DNA from: Nocardioides zhouii
GTDB taxonomy: Bacteria; Actinomycetota; Actinomycetes; Propionibacteriales; Nocardioidaceae
Assembly: GCF_004137345.1 (NCBI RefSeq)
Contig: NZ_SDWV01000017.1
Location: forward strand, 1 to 64,000
DNA: 64,000 bases
Direction of reading: 5' to 3'
Notes under the pieces: model-generated
The model's input: the letters and a program-made list of their open reading frames with translations, nothing else
The model's database searches: none
Told to the model about the DNA's origin: nothing
Made by a program: the position numbers and the translations under genes
Part shown: positions 14,671 to 24,255 of the stretch, piece by piece
Layout: each line of letters starts with the position of its first letter
Position numbering within the stretch: position 1 is the first letter of the stretch

Positions 14671-16197
14671 GTGCCTGAGGTGATCCGTCGTGACCGCCTC
14701 GTCCCTGTCGTTGCGATCGCGTGCGTCGTCGTCTACGTCGCGCACGGCTTCCACGGTGCGCTGACCCGCGACCTCGGCGTCTACAGCTACGCCGGCCAGC
14801 AGGTCGCGGACGGTGTGCCTCCCTATCTCGGCATCCTCAACCGGGCCGGCCCGCTCGCGCACGCGATCCCCGGGATCGGGGCCCTGCTCGCGCGGCTCGG
14901 CGGGTTCGACGACCTCCTGACGATGCGGGTCCTCTTCATGCTGATCGCCACCGCCGCGGTGTGCGCGACGTACGCGCTGGGTCGCGACCTCTTCGCCTCC
15001 CGGGCCGCCGGCCTCGTCTCGGCGGGCGGGATGCTCGCCTTCCACGGCTTCATCCAGTACGCATCCAACGGTCCGCGCGAGAAGACGCCGATGACGCTCT
15101 TCGTGGTCCTCGCACTGTGGGCCGTCACCCGCCGCCGGTGGTTCACCGCCGGGGTCTGCACCAGCCTGGCCACGCTGTGCCTGCAGACCGCGTTCTTCAG
15201 CACGTTCGCCGCCGTCGCTGTGGGCGTGCTGCTCGTCGCGGAGACCGGTCGGATCCGCGCCTCTGTCCGCGTCGCGCTGGGCGGCCTCCTCCCGGTGGCG
15301 GCCCTCGGCACCTGGTTCGCACTGGTCGGCTCGCTGCGCGCAGCCGTCGACGGCTTCTACGTCATCAACCGCCGCTACACCGTGCCCGACCCGCTGACCG
15401 ACGACCTCGACCGGGTGTGGCTGGACCTCCAGGAGGCGTACGGCGTCACCGTGTGGCTGATGCTCGCGGGCGTCGTCGCCCTGGTCCTGGTCACCCTCGC
15501 CGCGGTCGTGCCGCCCGCCCGCCGGGCGTTCCCGGCGCTGCGCGTGCTGCCGGCGATGACGGCCGGGCTGGCGGCGGGGCTCGCCTGGACGCTGAAGGAG
15601 TACGACGCCTGGCCCGACCTGTTCCCGGTTTTGCCCTTCGCGGTGGTCGGCCTCGGCGCCGCCTTCGCGGTGGTCGTACGCCGTCTCGCACCGCGCCCGC
15701 AGTGGGTGGTCGCGACCGTGCTGGCCGGGGCCTGTGTCGTGCTCGCGCTCGTCTACGCGGTGTCGACGAGGGACCACACGCTCGACGCGCAACGGGAGGC
15801 GACGGCGGCCGTCCTCGCCGAGCTGCCGGAGGGCGCGACGATCACGTCCATCGAGGCGCCGCAGCCGCTCGTGCTGACCGGGCGCACGAACCCGACGCGC
15901 CACCAGATGTTCCGCAGCGGCCTGCAGGACTACCTGGACGACACCTGGCCCGGCGGGCGCGTCGGCTTCGAGGCCGATCTCGTCGGAGACGGGCCGGACC
16001 TCGTCTCCGTCGGCGAGACCACCTCGCTGCGCTGGCGCAGGGCGCTCATGCCGGAGTACGTCTTCATCGGTCGCGCGCCGCTGTGGGAGTGGTACGCCCG
16101 CGCTGACCTCGGCGAGGACACGATCGAGCGGCTGCGCACCGCCGCCGGCTACGACCCGGGCGACCCCTTCGCCCTGCTGGAGGACGACGCCGGATGA
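14671..16197 (+). CDS. Integral membrane glycosyltransferase (GT39/GT-C type)
   Basis: A 508-residue polytopic protein with about ten hydrophobic segments (for example LVPVVAIACVVVYVAHGFHG near 10-30). The first extracytoplasmic loop has TRDLGVYSYAGQQVADG, the acidic loop position used catalytically by GT-C enzymes that take polyprenyl-phosphate sugars. The C-terminal 120 residues are soluble and exported. GTG 14671 starts the operon; it overlaps the flippase gene by ATGA. Donor and acceptor unknown; likely works on the same glycan as its neighbours. Confidence 0.82.
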   Translation: MPEVIRRDRLVPVVAIACVVVYVAHGFHGALTRDLGVYSYAGQQVADGVPPYLGILNRAGPLAHAIPGIGALLARLGGFDDLLTMRVLFMLIATAAVCATYALGRDLFASRAAGLVSAGGMLAFHGFIQYASNGPREKTPMTLFVVLALWAVTRRRWFTAGVCTSLATLCLQTAFFSTFAAVAVGVLLVAETGRIRASVRVALGGLLPVAALGTWFALVGSLRAAVDGFYVINRRYTVPDPLTDDLDRVWLDLQEAYGVTVWLMLAGVVALVLVTLAAVVPPARRAFPALRVLPAMTAGLAAGLAWTLKEYDAWPDLFPVLPFAVVGLGAAFAVVVRRLAPRPQWVVATVLAGACVVLALVYAVSTRDHTLDAQREATAAVLAELPEGATITSIEAPQPLVLTGRTNPTRHQMFRSGLQDYLDDTWPGGRVGFEADLVGDGPDLVSVGETTSLRWRRALMPEYVFIGRAPLWEWYARADLGEDTIERLRTAAGYDPGDPFALLEDDAG

Positions 16198-17417
16198 CCG
16201 GTTCGCGCCGGGCTCCCGCCGTGCTCGCGGCCGGCTCCGTCGTCAGCGGGCTGCTGGCCTACGTGCTGTTCGCCCTGTTCACGCGCGGGCTCGGCGCCGA
16301 GGCGGCCGCCCCGGTCTCGGTCCTGTGGACGCAGTGGACCTTCGCGGCCGCGGCCCTCACGTTCCCCCTGCAGCACTGGATCACCCGCAGCATCGTCGCC
16401 GGTCAGGAGGGCGCCGTGCGCAGCGCAGCCGCGCGCGTCGCCGGGCTCGTGGTCGCCGTCGCGCTCGCGCTGGGCGTGGTCGCCTGGCTGTTGCGCGATC
16501 GCCTGTTCCACCGCGACGACGCGTGGTTCCCGGTGCTGGTCGTGCTCGTCACCCTGGCCACGGCAGCCGTGGGCGTGGTCCGCGGCGGGCTCGCCGGCCG
16601 CGGGCGCTTCGTCGCCGTGGCTTGCAGCCTGGTCGCCGAGAACGCCCTCCGGTGCGTGCTCGTCGCGGTCCTGCTGCTGGCCGGCATCCACCACCCCGAG
16701 GTCCACGGGCTGGCCCTCGTCGCCGGCGGGCTGGTCGCGGTGTGGCCGTCCGCCTGGCGGCTCTCCGAGGGGGGCGGGAGCGACGGTGGAGCGCTGACGT
16801 TCCTCGGCGGCGCCGCGACCGGGCAGGTCGTCGCGCAGGCCGTCCTCACGGGCGGACCCGTGCTGCTCGCGCTCCTGGGCGGCTCGCCGGCCGAGGTCAC
16901 GGCGATGTTCGCCGCGCTCGCGCTGTTCCGCGCGCCGTACATGGTCGTGCTGGGGACGCTGCCCCAGCTGACCGAGCGCGTCACGACGTACGTCGTCGCG
17001 GGCGCCGTCGACCGGCTCCGCTCGCTGGCCCGCGGCCTGGCCGTCGTGACCGTCGTCGCCGTGCCGCTGGCGGGCGCGTTCGGCGCCGTGCTCGGCCCGT
17101 GGCTGCTGCGGCTGGTCTTCGGCAGCACCGTCGACGTCACCTCGGCCGTCGCCGCGGTGCTCGCCGCAGGCTCCACGCTCGCGGTCGCCAACGTCGTGCT
17201 GATGGTCGCCGCGCTCGCCGGCGACCGGCCCCTCCGGGTGGCGTTCGCGTGGGCCGCAGCCGTCGGCGTCGGGGCCATCGCCCTGGTCCTGCTCGCCGGT
17301 TCCTCCGCGGTGACCCGTACGTCGGTGACCTTCCTGGCCGCCGAGGTCGCCGCCACCGTCGCGCTGGCGGTCGTCGCGTGGGGCTCGCTCAGGCTCGGTC
17401 GGGCCCAGCGGGCTTGA
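16194..17417 (+). CDS. Wzx/MviN-type polysaccharide flippase
   Basis: A 407-residue protein with about 12 transmembrane helices and few charged loops (VLAAGSVVSGLLAYVLFAL, FAALALFRAPYMVVLGTLPQ, VTSAVAAVLAAGSTLAVANV). It resembles the MOP-superfamily flippases that move polyprenyl-linked glycans across the membrane. ATG 16194 overlaps the preceding stop. Its 3' end overlaps the convergent methyltransferase gene by 29 bases (17389-17417). With the neighbouring genes it defines a surface-glycan export locus. Confidence 0.85.
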   Translation: MTGSRRAPAVLAAGSVVSGLLAYVLFALFTRGLGAEAAAPVSVLWTQWTFAAAALTFPLQHWITRSIVAGQEGAVRSAAARVAGLVVAVALALGVVAWLLRDRLFHRDDAWFPVLVVLVTLATAAVGVVRGGLAGRGRFVAVACSLVAENALRCVLVAVLLLAGIHHPEVHGLALVAGGLVAVWPSAWRLSEGGGSDGGALTFLGGAATGQVVAQAVLTGGPVLLALLGGSPAEVTAMFAALALFRAPYMVVLGTLPQLTERVTTYVVAGAVDRLRSLARGLAVVTVVAVPLAGAFGAVLGPWLLRLVFGSTVDVTSAVAAVLAAGSTLAVANVVLMVAALAGDRPLRVAFAWAAAVGVGAIALVLLAGSSAVTRTSVTFLAAEVAATVALAVVAWGSLRLGRAQRA

Positions 17418-18132
17418 CCGCGACCAGGAGCACCGACGAGCCGTAGGGCAGGTCGCGGCGCCGCAGCACGCGGGCGTCGGCGGCACAGAGGCCCATCAGC
17501 ACCCGGTCGACCCGGGCGGAGACCTGGGGGAGCCGCGTGTCGCCCGGCGGCGGGGGAGCGACGCGCCTCTTCAGCCGCTCAGCGACGAAGAGCGGGAAGA
17601 CGCCGCTGAAGGCGTACGTCGCGCGCACCACGCGCATCCCGCCGTCCTCGACCAGGCGGGTCAGCGCCGGCCTCGTGTAGCGGCGGTGGTGGCCGGCCTG
17701 GACGTCGTGGTCCGACCACGCCCACTGGTAGGCCGGGACGGACAGCAGCATCCGGCCATCAGGAGTGAGCACCCGGGCCAGCTCGGCGATCGCGCGCGCG
17801 TCGTCGGCGCAGTGCTCCACGACGTCGAAGGCGGAGACCACGTCGAACGTCTCGTCGGCGAACGGCAGGTCGGTCGCCGACCCGCACACGCCCTGCCCGG
17901 GCACCAGCCCCTCGGGCAGCAGGTCGAGGCTGACGTGCTGCTGCTCGCCCGCCATCCAGCCCACGCTGGGGGCGTCCGCGCTGCCGACGTCGAGGGTGCG
18001 CCGCGGCGTGCCGAGGTGGGGTCGCATCACCACGCCCAGCAGGTCGGCGCGGGCGCGGTGCCACCAGTAGCCCTGCCGGCGCAGCGAGGACGAGCCCGGC
18101 TGGACCGGTGCGCCTGCTCCGCCTCTGCCCAC
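17389..18132 (-). CDS. Class I SAM-dependent methyltransferase
   Basis: About 247 residues from GTG 18132. Motif I is RRTLDVGSADAPSVGWM, the post-I acidic residue is in HVSLDLLPEG, and FDVVSAFDVVEHCADDARAI with LTPDGRMLLSVPAYQW are the later Methyltransf_11 motifs. The linkage to an aminotransferase and glycosyltransferase suggests methylation of a sugar or lipid-linked glycan, but the acceptor cannot be read from sequence. It starts 8 bases after the WecE-like gene, so the two are one operon. Confidence 0.86.
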   Translation of the reverse strand: MGRGGAGAPVQPGSSSLRRQGYWWHRARADLLGVVMRPHLGTPRRTLDVGSADAPSVGWMAGEQQHVSLDLLPEGLVPGQGVCGSATDLPFADETFDVVSAFDVVEHCADDARAIAELARVLTPDGRMLLSVPAYQWAWSDHDVQAGHHRRYTRPALTRLVEDGGMRVVRATYAFSGVFPLFVAERLKRRVAPPPPGDTRLPQVSARVDRVLMGLCAADARVLRRRDLPYGSSVLLVAVKPAGPDRA

Positions 18133-18140
18133 CGGCTGTG

Positions 18141-19304
18141 TCAACGGTTCTCGAGGGTCGCCGACGAGGCCTCGAGGAACGACGTCGTCACCCGGTCGAG
18201 GTCGGGACCGGTCAGGTTGTTCCAGAACGGCAGGCGCAGCAGCCGGCCGCTGATGTCGCGCGAGACCGGGCACTCCGTCTCGCGCACGGCGAAGGAGCGG
18301 CCGGCGTCGGAGGCGTCCAGCGGCTGGTAGTGGAAGGTCGCCTGCACGCCGGACTTCCGCATCAGCTCGAGCACGTCGTTGCGGCGGTCGTGCTCGTCCA
18401 GCAGCACGTAGAACATGTGGTGCGCGGACCCGCGGTCCGCCGGCATGCGCATCAGATCGAAGCCGAGCTCGTCGGCGTACGGCGCCAGCGCGGCCGTGTA
18501 GTGCGTGACGAGGGCGCGACGCTTGCCCTGGATCACCTCGCGCATCTCGAGCTGCGCGAGGAGGTAGGCCGCGAGCACGTCGGAGAGGCCGAACGAGGAC
18601 CCGGTGTCCTTCCAGGTGTACTTGTCGACCTGGCCGAGCATGAACGCGTGGCGGTTGGTGCCCTTGTCGTAGAGCACCCGCGCGCGGTCGACGTCCTCGG
18701 GGTCGTTGAGCAGCAGCGCGCCGCCCTCGCCGCACACGAAGTTCTTGGTCTCGTGGAAGCTGAGCGTCGCGTAGCGGCCCAGGCTGCCGAGCGGCTGGTC
18801 GCGCCACGTGCCGAAGAGCCCGTGGGCGTTGTCCTCCACGAGGCGTACGTCGGGCCACTGCTCCAGCACCGCGCGGATCCCCTCGACGTCGCAGGCGATG
18901 CCGGCGTAGTGCACGATCACGACCGCACGGACGTGCTCGTCGAGGAGCGTCGCGAGGTGCGCCGGGTCGAGGCCGAGGGTCACCGGCTCGATGTCGCAGA
19001 AGACGAGGCCGGCGCCCTGGCGCGCGTACGCGAGTCCCGTGCTGGTGAAGGTGAAGGACGGCACGATCACCGTGTCACCGTCCTGCAGCTCGAGCAGCAT
19101 CGCCGAGAGCTCGAGCGCGGCCGTGCAGGAGGTGGTCATCAGCACCTCGGCCGCCCCCGTCTCGGCCGCGAGCAGCTCGGCGGTCCGCCGGGTGAAGTCC
19201 CCGCCCGAGGCCAGGTGCCCGCCACGGACGGCGTCCTGGACGTAGTCGAGCTCGCGCCCCTCCACGGAGGGGAGGTTGAACGGGACGTCGGGGAGCTCGG
19301 TCAC
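18141..19304 (-). CDS. DegT/DnrJ/EryC1 sugar aminotransferase, WecE-like
   Basis: A 387-residue PLP enzyme that converts a nucleotide 4-keto-6-deoxysugar to the 4-amino sugar. Lys187 in SFHETKNFVCGEGGALLL forms the Schiff base; VEDNAHGLFGTW carries the ring-binding Asp. The HETKNF and DKGTNRHAF stretches match WecE (dTDP-4-amino-4,6-dideoxygalactose transaminase) more than other DegT members. GTG 19304 overlaps the sulfotransferase stop. Points to an amino-dideoxy sugar in the surface glycan. Confidence 0.92.
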   Translation of the reverse strand: MTELPDVPFNLPSVEGRELDYVQDAVRGGHLASGGDFTRRTAELLAAETGAAEVLMTTSCTAALELSAMLLELQDGDTVIVPSFTFTSTGLAYARQGAGLVFCDIEPVTLGLDPAHLATLLDEHVRAVVIVHYAGIACDVEGIRAVLEQWPDVRLVEDNAHGLFGTWRDQPLGSLGRYATLSFHETKNFVCGEGGALLLNDPEDVDRARVLYDKGTNRHAFMLGQVDKYTWKDTGSSFGLSDVLAAYLLAQLEMREVIQGKRRALVTHYTAALAPYADELGFDLMRMPADRGSAHHMFYVLLDEHDRRNDVLELMRKSGVQATFHYQPLDASDAGRSFAVRETECPVSRDISGRLLRLPFWNNLTGPDLDRVTTSFLEASSATLENR

Positions 19305-20056
19305 CAGGGCAGCTTCCTTCCAAGGAGGTCGGCCAGCGCGGCGTTGCCTGGCTCGAAGTACTCCTCCAGAGTGCCCCGCAACGCCTCTCCTAATACAGGT
19401 CGGCTGCCTGAACTCTCGTTGACGGGTTCGTGCGCGGACTCGGGGGTGAGGGCGGGATCGACGCCGAGCGCGCCGACGAGCCCGGTGAGGACCGCCGGGT
19501 CGGCCAGCAGCTCCTCCAGGAACAGCACGTGCGTCGTGTCCGGGAAGGTCGACATCCACGAGGGGAGGTGGTCGACGTACCTCCCGCGCCGGACGTAGGC
19601 GAACGGCGAGACCGAGGTCGTGCCCGGGTCCCAGGGCTGCCTGGGCCCGCGCTCGAGGTCGGCGCGCAGGGCCTCCTCGACGTCGCGGGTCTCGAGCCCG
19701 TGGTCGGTGCTGAACCGCCAATTGCTCAGCGCGCGCTGCACCGGGTCGCGCAGCACCACGACGACGTGGGGCGTGCCCAACGCGGCCGCGGCGCGGGCGG
19801 GTGCCTCGGGGTCCTCGAGATAGCTGGTGCTCTTGTCGAGGAGCAGCCGCGCGTCCCCGGCGTGCGCGAACCACGTCGCGTCGTACGACGAGTGCCCGCG
19901 CGCGGCGAGATCCGCGTTGCAGAACACCTTGGGCTCGGGCCGCGAGGGCCGGGCCAGGGTGATGTCCGGGTGGGCGTCGAGGGCGGCACCGACATAGGTC
20001 GTGCCGCACCTCTGTGCGCCCACGAGCAGCACGTGCCGCGCGGGGTGCTCGGTCAC
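19301..20056 (-). CDS. PAPS-dependent sulfotransferase
   Basis: A 251-residue enzyme with the 5'-phosphosulfate loop LVGAQRCGTTYVGAALDAHP (Gly13-Thr20 core) and the 3'-phosphate motif VVLRDPVQRALSNW. It would transfer sulfate from PAPS to a hydroxyl or amine. GTG 20056 overlaps the GT2 stop and its own stop overlaps the aminotransferase start, so all three are co-translated. The context suggests sulfation of a glycan or glycolipid. The substrate is inferred, not shown. Confidence 0.9.
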   Translation of the reverse strand: MTEHPARHVLLVGAQRCGTTYVGAALDAHPDITLARPSRPEPKVFCNADLAARGHSSYDATWFAHAGDARLLLDKSTSYLEDPEAPARAAAALGTPHVVVVLRDPVQRALSNWRFSTDHGLETRDVEEALRADLERGPRQPWDPGTTSVSPFAYVRRGRYVDHLPSWMSTFPDTTHVLFLEELLADPAVLTGLVGALGVDPALTPESAHEPVNESSGSRPVLGEALRGTLEEYFEPGNAALADLLGRKLPW

Positions 20057-21012
20057 TGCGAGACCCGTTCGGACACGTGGTACGTGGTGACGGCGCTGAC
20101 CGCGTTGAGGGTGCGGACGACGTACTCGCCCAGCATGGACAGCAGCATGATGACGACACCGTTGAGCACCGCGAGCAGCACCGCGATGGTTGTCCAACCG
20201 GGGACGGCGGTGTCCACGAAGAACGACCGGACGAGGTAGAAGAGGCCCAGCAGGAAGCTGAACCCGGCGACGGCGAAACCGAGCGCCGCAGCCGCGCGCA
20301 GCGGGAACACCGAGTAGCTGAACAGGATCGTCAGGACCAGCGAGGCGATCCGGCGCAGGCCGTAGTTGCTCGTGCCGCTGGCCCGCGGGTCGTGGCGGAC
20401 CAGCACGTCGGCGGGGCTGCTGGAGAACATCAGCGCCTGGCCGGTGATGTAGGGGTGCGCCGTACGGGATCCGCAGATCCGCTCCACGACGTCACGGCGC
20501 AGGATCCGGAAGTTTGAGACGGCGAGGCCCGGCGGCTGCTCGAAGACCCGGCGGTTGACGACGTTGATCATCCTGCTGCCGAGGCGGCGATAGCCACGGG
20601 CCTGCTTGCGCTCGAAGCGGCCGAAGACGACGTCGTGGCCCTCGAGCGCCTTGTCGATCAGGAGCAGCACCTGGTCGGGCGGGTTCTGGAGGTCGTCGTC
20701 CATGGTGATCACGAAGTCGCCGGTGGACTCGCGCAGGCCCGCCAGGTTGGCGTGGTGCTGACCGTAGTTGCGCAGCAGGTCGAGGGCGACGACGTGCGGG
20801 GACCGGCGGGCGCGCTCGGCGATCACGTCCCAGCTCCCGTCGCCGCTGCCGTCGTTGACGAGCACGACCTGGTAGCGCAGGCCGGCGGCCTCGAAGACCT
20901 CGACCACGCGGTCGATCGTGGATCCGACGACGTCCTGGCTGTTGTAGACCGGGATGACGACGGAGTACGAGAAGGCTGATCGATCGGGGGCTGACGGGAC
21001 GGGAGCGCTCAT
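20053..21012 (-). CDS. Membrane-anchored GT2 glycosyltransferase (polyprenyl-phosphate sugar synthase type)
   Basis: A 319-residue GT-A enzyme: YSVVIPVYNSQDVVGSTIDR, the nucleotide region VLVNDGSGDGSWD and the metal-binding TMDDDLQNPP. Two C-terminal transmembrane helices (LGFAVAGFSFLLGLFYLV and TIAVLLAVLNGVVIMLLSML) place it with DPM1/ArnC-like enzymes that charge a polyprenyl phosphate with sugar. ATG 21012; first gene of the minus-strand glycan operon. Confidence 0.92.
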   Translation of the reverse strand: MSAPVPSAPDRSAFSYSVVIPVYNSQDVVGSTIDRVVEVFEAAGLRYQVVLVNDGSGDGSWDVIAERARRSPHVVALDLLRNYGQHHANLAGLRESTGDFVITMDDDLQNPPDQVLLLIDKALEGHDVVFGRFERKQARGYRRLGSRMINVVNRRVFEQPPGLAVSNFRILRRDVVERICGSRTAHPYITGQALMFSSSPADVLVRHDPRASGTSNYGLRRIASLVLTILFSYSVFPLRAAAALGFAVAGFSFLLGLFYLVRSFFVDTAVPGWTTIAVLLAVLNGVVIMLLSMLGEYVVRTLNAVSAVTTYHVSERVSQ

Positions 21013-21180
21013 GTCGTCGCCCACCGTGCCTCCCGATCGTCGTCCGGCCGCCGCCCGAGGGTGGCTCGCGTCGAGCATATGGCCCTGCGACCTGCCGGGG
21101 GGAAGGCCGGTCCTCTCGTCCCACCCGCACGGGCGAACGCCCGTTATCCTCACCGGACCGCACGACGACAGGATGTGGCC

Positions 21181-24100
21181 ATGAGGGGCTGGGGATCCCC
21201 ACGCGCGCACGCCTGGTCGCCCGCACGCCACGCGTGGCGGGCTGCGTGGGGCCACCGTCGCGGCCAGGCGCTCGCGCTGCTCGCGATCTCCACCCTCATC
21301 ACCGCCTGCACAGCGTTCGCGCCGGTGTACGACCGCGCGATGCAGCAGGCGCTGGTCGACACCCTGCTGGCGCAGGCGACACCTGCCGAGGCGAGCGTCA
21401 CCGTCGTGTCGGAGAGCAGCGACTTCGCGGGCGGGGCGATCGACTCGCGCGACCCGCGCGAGGTCGCCTCACTGATCCCCGACGACGTGGCGGCCCAGCT
21501 CGGTCCGGTCGTGCTCGGCCGCACCGCCATCGTCACGCCGACGACCGGCGAGGTCCCGCCGTCGGGACTGCTGCTGTGGCGCGACGGCGCCTGCGAGCAC
21601 GTACGCCTGCTGAGCGGCACTTGCCCGGAGGCGAGCGGCGAGATCCTGGTCAGCGAGGCCGACGTCGACAACTTCGACCTCGTCGCGGGCACCGCGCTGG
21701 AGGTCAGCAACGCGATCGACGAGGACCTGGACGTGCCGCTGGAGGTGGTCGGCACCTACGCCCCGCTCGACGAGGCCTGGTGGCAGGGCCAGCGCACGGT
21801 CGGCATCTCGAGCATCACGCGGGGACTCGAGCCCTCGGCGAACCACGACGCGTGGCTGACGGTCGAGCAGACCTTCGTCGACGCCCTCTCCCTGACCGGC
21901 GAGACCTCACAGGCCGGCGCCCCCGTGGGCACCGCGGACGCCGACGTCGACTCCCTGGTGGCGCTGGGGGAGGGGGTCCAGGAGATCGCCCGCACGATGG
22001 GGCTGCGTGGTGCGGACCTCGAGCTCCGCACCGGGGTCGACGAGCTGACCGACGCCCTGGGGGCGCAGGTCGCCCAGGCCCACCGGACTGTGCCGCTGCT
22101 GCTGGCGCCGATGGCGGTGCTGTCCGTCTTCGTGCTGTGGCTCGTGCTCACGGCGGCGACCTCGGCGCGCCGCGGGGAGGTCGCCGTGGCGCGACTGCGC
22201 GGTCGCGGGCCGGCCGGGGCAGCCGCCCTGCTGCTCCTCGAGCTCCTTCCCGCCCTCCTCGTCGGCGTGGTCCCGGGGGCGCTGGTGGCACTGGCCGGCG
22301 GGGAGGTCGTGCGCCGCCTCCTGCCGGGCCAGTCGACCTTCGAGGCCGGTCCGGGCTTCGCGGGCGCGTTGCTGCTCGCGCTGCTCGCCGTGGTGCTGAC
22401 CACCCTTGCCGCCGCGGTCCGTACGGCGCGCGAGCCCCTGCAGGACGTGGTCCGCAGTGGACCTGTCGCCTCCGGGCGGTGGGCGTTCGGGGCGGTCGAG
22501 GCCTTCGTGGTCGCCTGCGTGGGCACCGGCGTCGTGGCGTTCGCCAGCGGCAGCCTCCAGGGTCCCCTCGCGCTGGCCGGACCGGCGCTCACGGCGCTGC
22601 TCACCGGCCTCCTGCTCGCCCATCTGGCCGGTCCTGTCGGGCGTGCGCTCGGGCGCCGACTGCTGGGCCGGGGGCGGCTCGTGTCGGGCACCAGCCTGCT
22701 CGAGACCGGCCGCCGCTCCGAGGGACGCACGGTCATCGTGGTCGTCACTGTCGCGTGCGCGCTGGCGGCGTTCTCGATGGACGCCCTCGCCATCGGCGAG
22801 CGCAACCGGTCGACCGCCGGCCGGCACGAGTCCGGCGCCCCCGTCGTCGCCCGGGTGCCCGGCGGCGACCTCGACGCCGTCCGGGCCGCGCTCGGCGAGG
22901 CAGACCCGACCGGCAGCCGTGCGACGCCCGTGCTGGTGGGTCGCGACACGCTGGCCGTCGACCCGGCCGGGTTCCGCCGGATCGCGTTCTTCCCCAGGGA
23001 GGCACCCACGTCCGAGGAGTGGCGGGCGATCGCACCCCCGGAGGAGCAGCCTGTGGAGATCGCCGGGAGCCGCGTGTCGCTCGACGTGCGGAGCGACGGG
23101 CTCAACGCAGACGACATCTTCGGCAGTGAGGTCGACGTACGACTCAGCCTCGTCGTGACCTCCGCCACCGGCGTACGCCGTGCAGCGACCCTCGGCTTCC
23201 TGCCGTCCGACGGCTCGCGCCGACGCTTGTCGGGCACGGTCGACGCCTGCGCGGACGGCTGTCGACTGGCCGCCCTGCAGCTCGCGACGGCGCAGGGTGC
23301 GACGATCGACGGCGAGCTCGAGCTCTCCGACCTGCGCGTCGACGGGCGCTCGGTCGACTGGGTGTCGTCGGCCTCGGACTGGAACACGACGCAGGACGAG
23401 GACACCCTCATCGAGCCCGTGGCCGGTTCGGAGGGATCCGTCCGGTTCGCGATCGACGCCGGTGGGTTCTACCCGATCGAGGTGTCCCCGGCCTGGGTCC
23501 CGGCCACAGTCCCGGCCCTGCTGACCGACTACCACCCCGATCCGGTCGAGGAGTCGCTGACCGTGGAGGGATCCGACGGCATCGACCGGCCGGCCACTGA
23601 GGCCGGCAGGCTCGTCCTCCTGCCCGCTATGCCCGACGACTCCGCCCTCGTCGACCTCGACGCCGTCACCCGCGGGGCCTCGATCACCCGCGACAGCCGC
23701 CTCGAGATCTGGATGGAGGACGACCCCGACCTCGAGGCGGCCGTGCGCTCGGCACTGGAGGAGCGCGACCTCGCCCTGGCCGACGTACGCCGCTATGCCG
23801 ACGTACGCCGGACCTACGACGACACCGTCGCCAGCTGGAGCCTCGCGCTGGGTGCCGCGGTCGCCCCCGCGGTCATGCTCCTGGCGCTTCTCGTCCTGCT
23901 GGTCCTCGCCGCCATCGGCTGGCGCACGCGCGCCCGGGACCTGGCCGTGCTACGGCTCAACGGCGTGGACCGGCGCACGACCCGTCGGCTCGGCGTCTGG
24001 GCCCGGCTGCCTGCGGTCCTGGTCGGCGTCGTCGGTGGCGTCCTCGCCGGGATCGGCGGGGCCGTTCTGGCCATGCCGGACGTGGCGTTCCTCCCCGAGG

Positions 24101-24255
24101 TCCCCGAGGTGCCGGTGCTCGACGTCAGCACGTCCTGGCCCGCGGTCGTCGCCGTCGCAGTGGTCTGCCTCGTCCTGCTGCCCGCGGCCGCGGCGCTGAC
24201 CGGACTGGTGGTCGCCCGCCGTGCCCACGTCGAGCGAGTCAGGGAGGGCGCCTGA
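21181..24255 (+). CDS. Large FtsX-type ABC transporter permease
   Basis: A 1024-residue permease that looks like two FtsX-like halves fused. An N-terminal helix (ALALLAISTLITACTAFAPVY) is followed by a large extracytoplasmic domain to about residue 300, a helix cluster near 305-540, a second large external domain to about 880, and C-terminal helices ending in the FtsX pattern (DLAVLRLNGVDRRTTRRLGV, then LPAAAALTGLVVARRAHV). Such proteins act with MacB-like ATPases to move lipoproteins, peptides or envelope components, or to work mechanically. ATG 21181; the two ATPase genes follow with overlaps (TGATG at 24253-24257). Substrate unknown. Confidence 0.85.
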   Translation: MRGWGSPRAHAWSPARHAWRAAWGHRRGQALALLAISTLITACTAFAPVYDRAMQQALVDTLLAQATPAEASVTVVSESSDFAGGAIDSRDPREVASLIPDDVAAQLGPVVLGRTAIVTPTTGEVPPSGLLLWRDGACEHVRLLSGTCPEASGEILVSEADVDNFDLVAGTALEVSNAIDEDLDVPLEVVGTYAPLDEAWWQGQRTVGISSITRGLEPSANHDAWLTVEQTFVDALSLTGETSQAGAPVGTADADVDSLVALGEGVQEIARTMGLRGADLELRTGVDELTDALGAQVAQAHRTVPLLLAPMAVLSVFVLWLVLTAATSARRGEVAVARLRGRGPAGAAALLLLELLPALLVGVVPGALVALAGGEVVRRLLPGQSTFEAGPGFAGALLLALLAVVLTTLAAAVRTAREPLQDVVRSGPVASGRWAFGAVEAFVVACVGTGVVAFASGSLQGPLALAGPALTALLTGLLLAHLAGPVGRALGRRLLGRGRLVSGTSLLETGRRSEGRTVIVVVTVACALAAFSMDALAIGERNRSTAGRHESGAPVVARVPGGDLDAVRAALGEADPTGSRATPVLVGRDTLAVDPAGFRRIAFFPREAPTSEEWRAIAPPEEQPVEIAGSRVSLDVRSDGLNADDIFGSEVDVRLSLVVTSATGVRRAATLGFLPSDGSRRRLSGTVDACADGCRLAALQLATAQGATIDGELELSDLRVDGRSVDWVSSASDWNTTQDEDTLIEPVAGSEGSVRFAIDAGGFYPIEVSPAWVPATVPALLTDYHPDPVEESLTVEGSDGIDRPATEAGRLVLLPAMPDDSALVDLDAVTRGASITRDSRLEIWMEDDPDLEAAVRSALEERDLALADVRRYADVRRTYDDTVASWSLALGAAVAPAVMLLALLVLLVLAAIGWRTRARDLAVLRLNGVDRRTTRRLGVWARLPAVLVGVVGGVLAGIGGAVLAMPDVAFLPEVPEVPVLDVSTSWPAVVAVAVVCLVLLPAAAALTGLVVARRAHVERVREGA

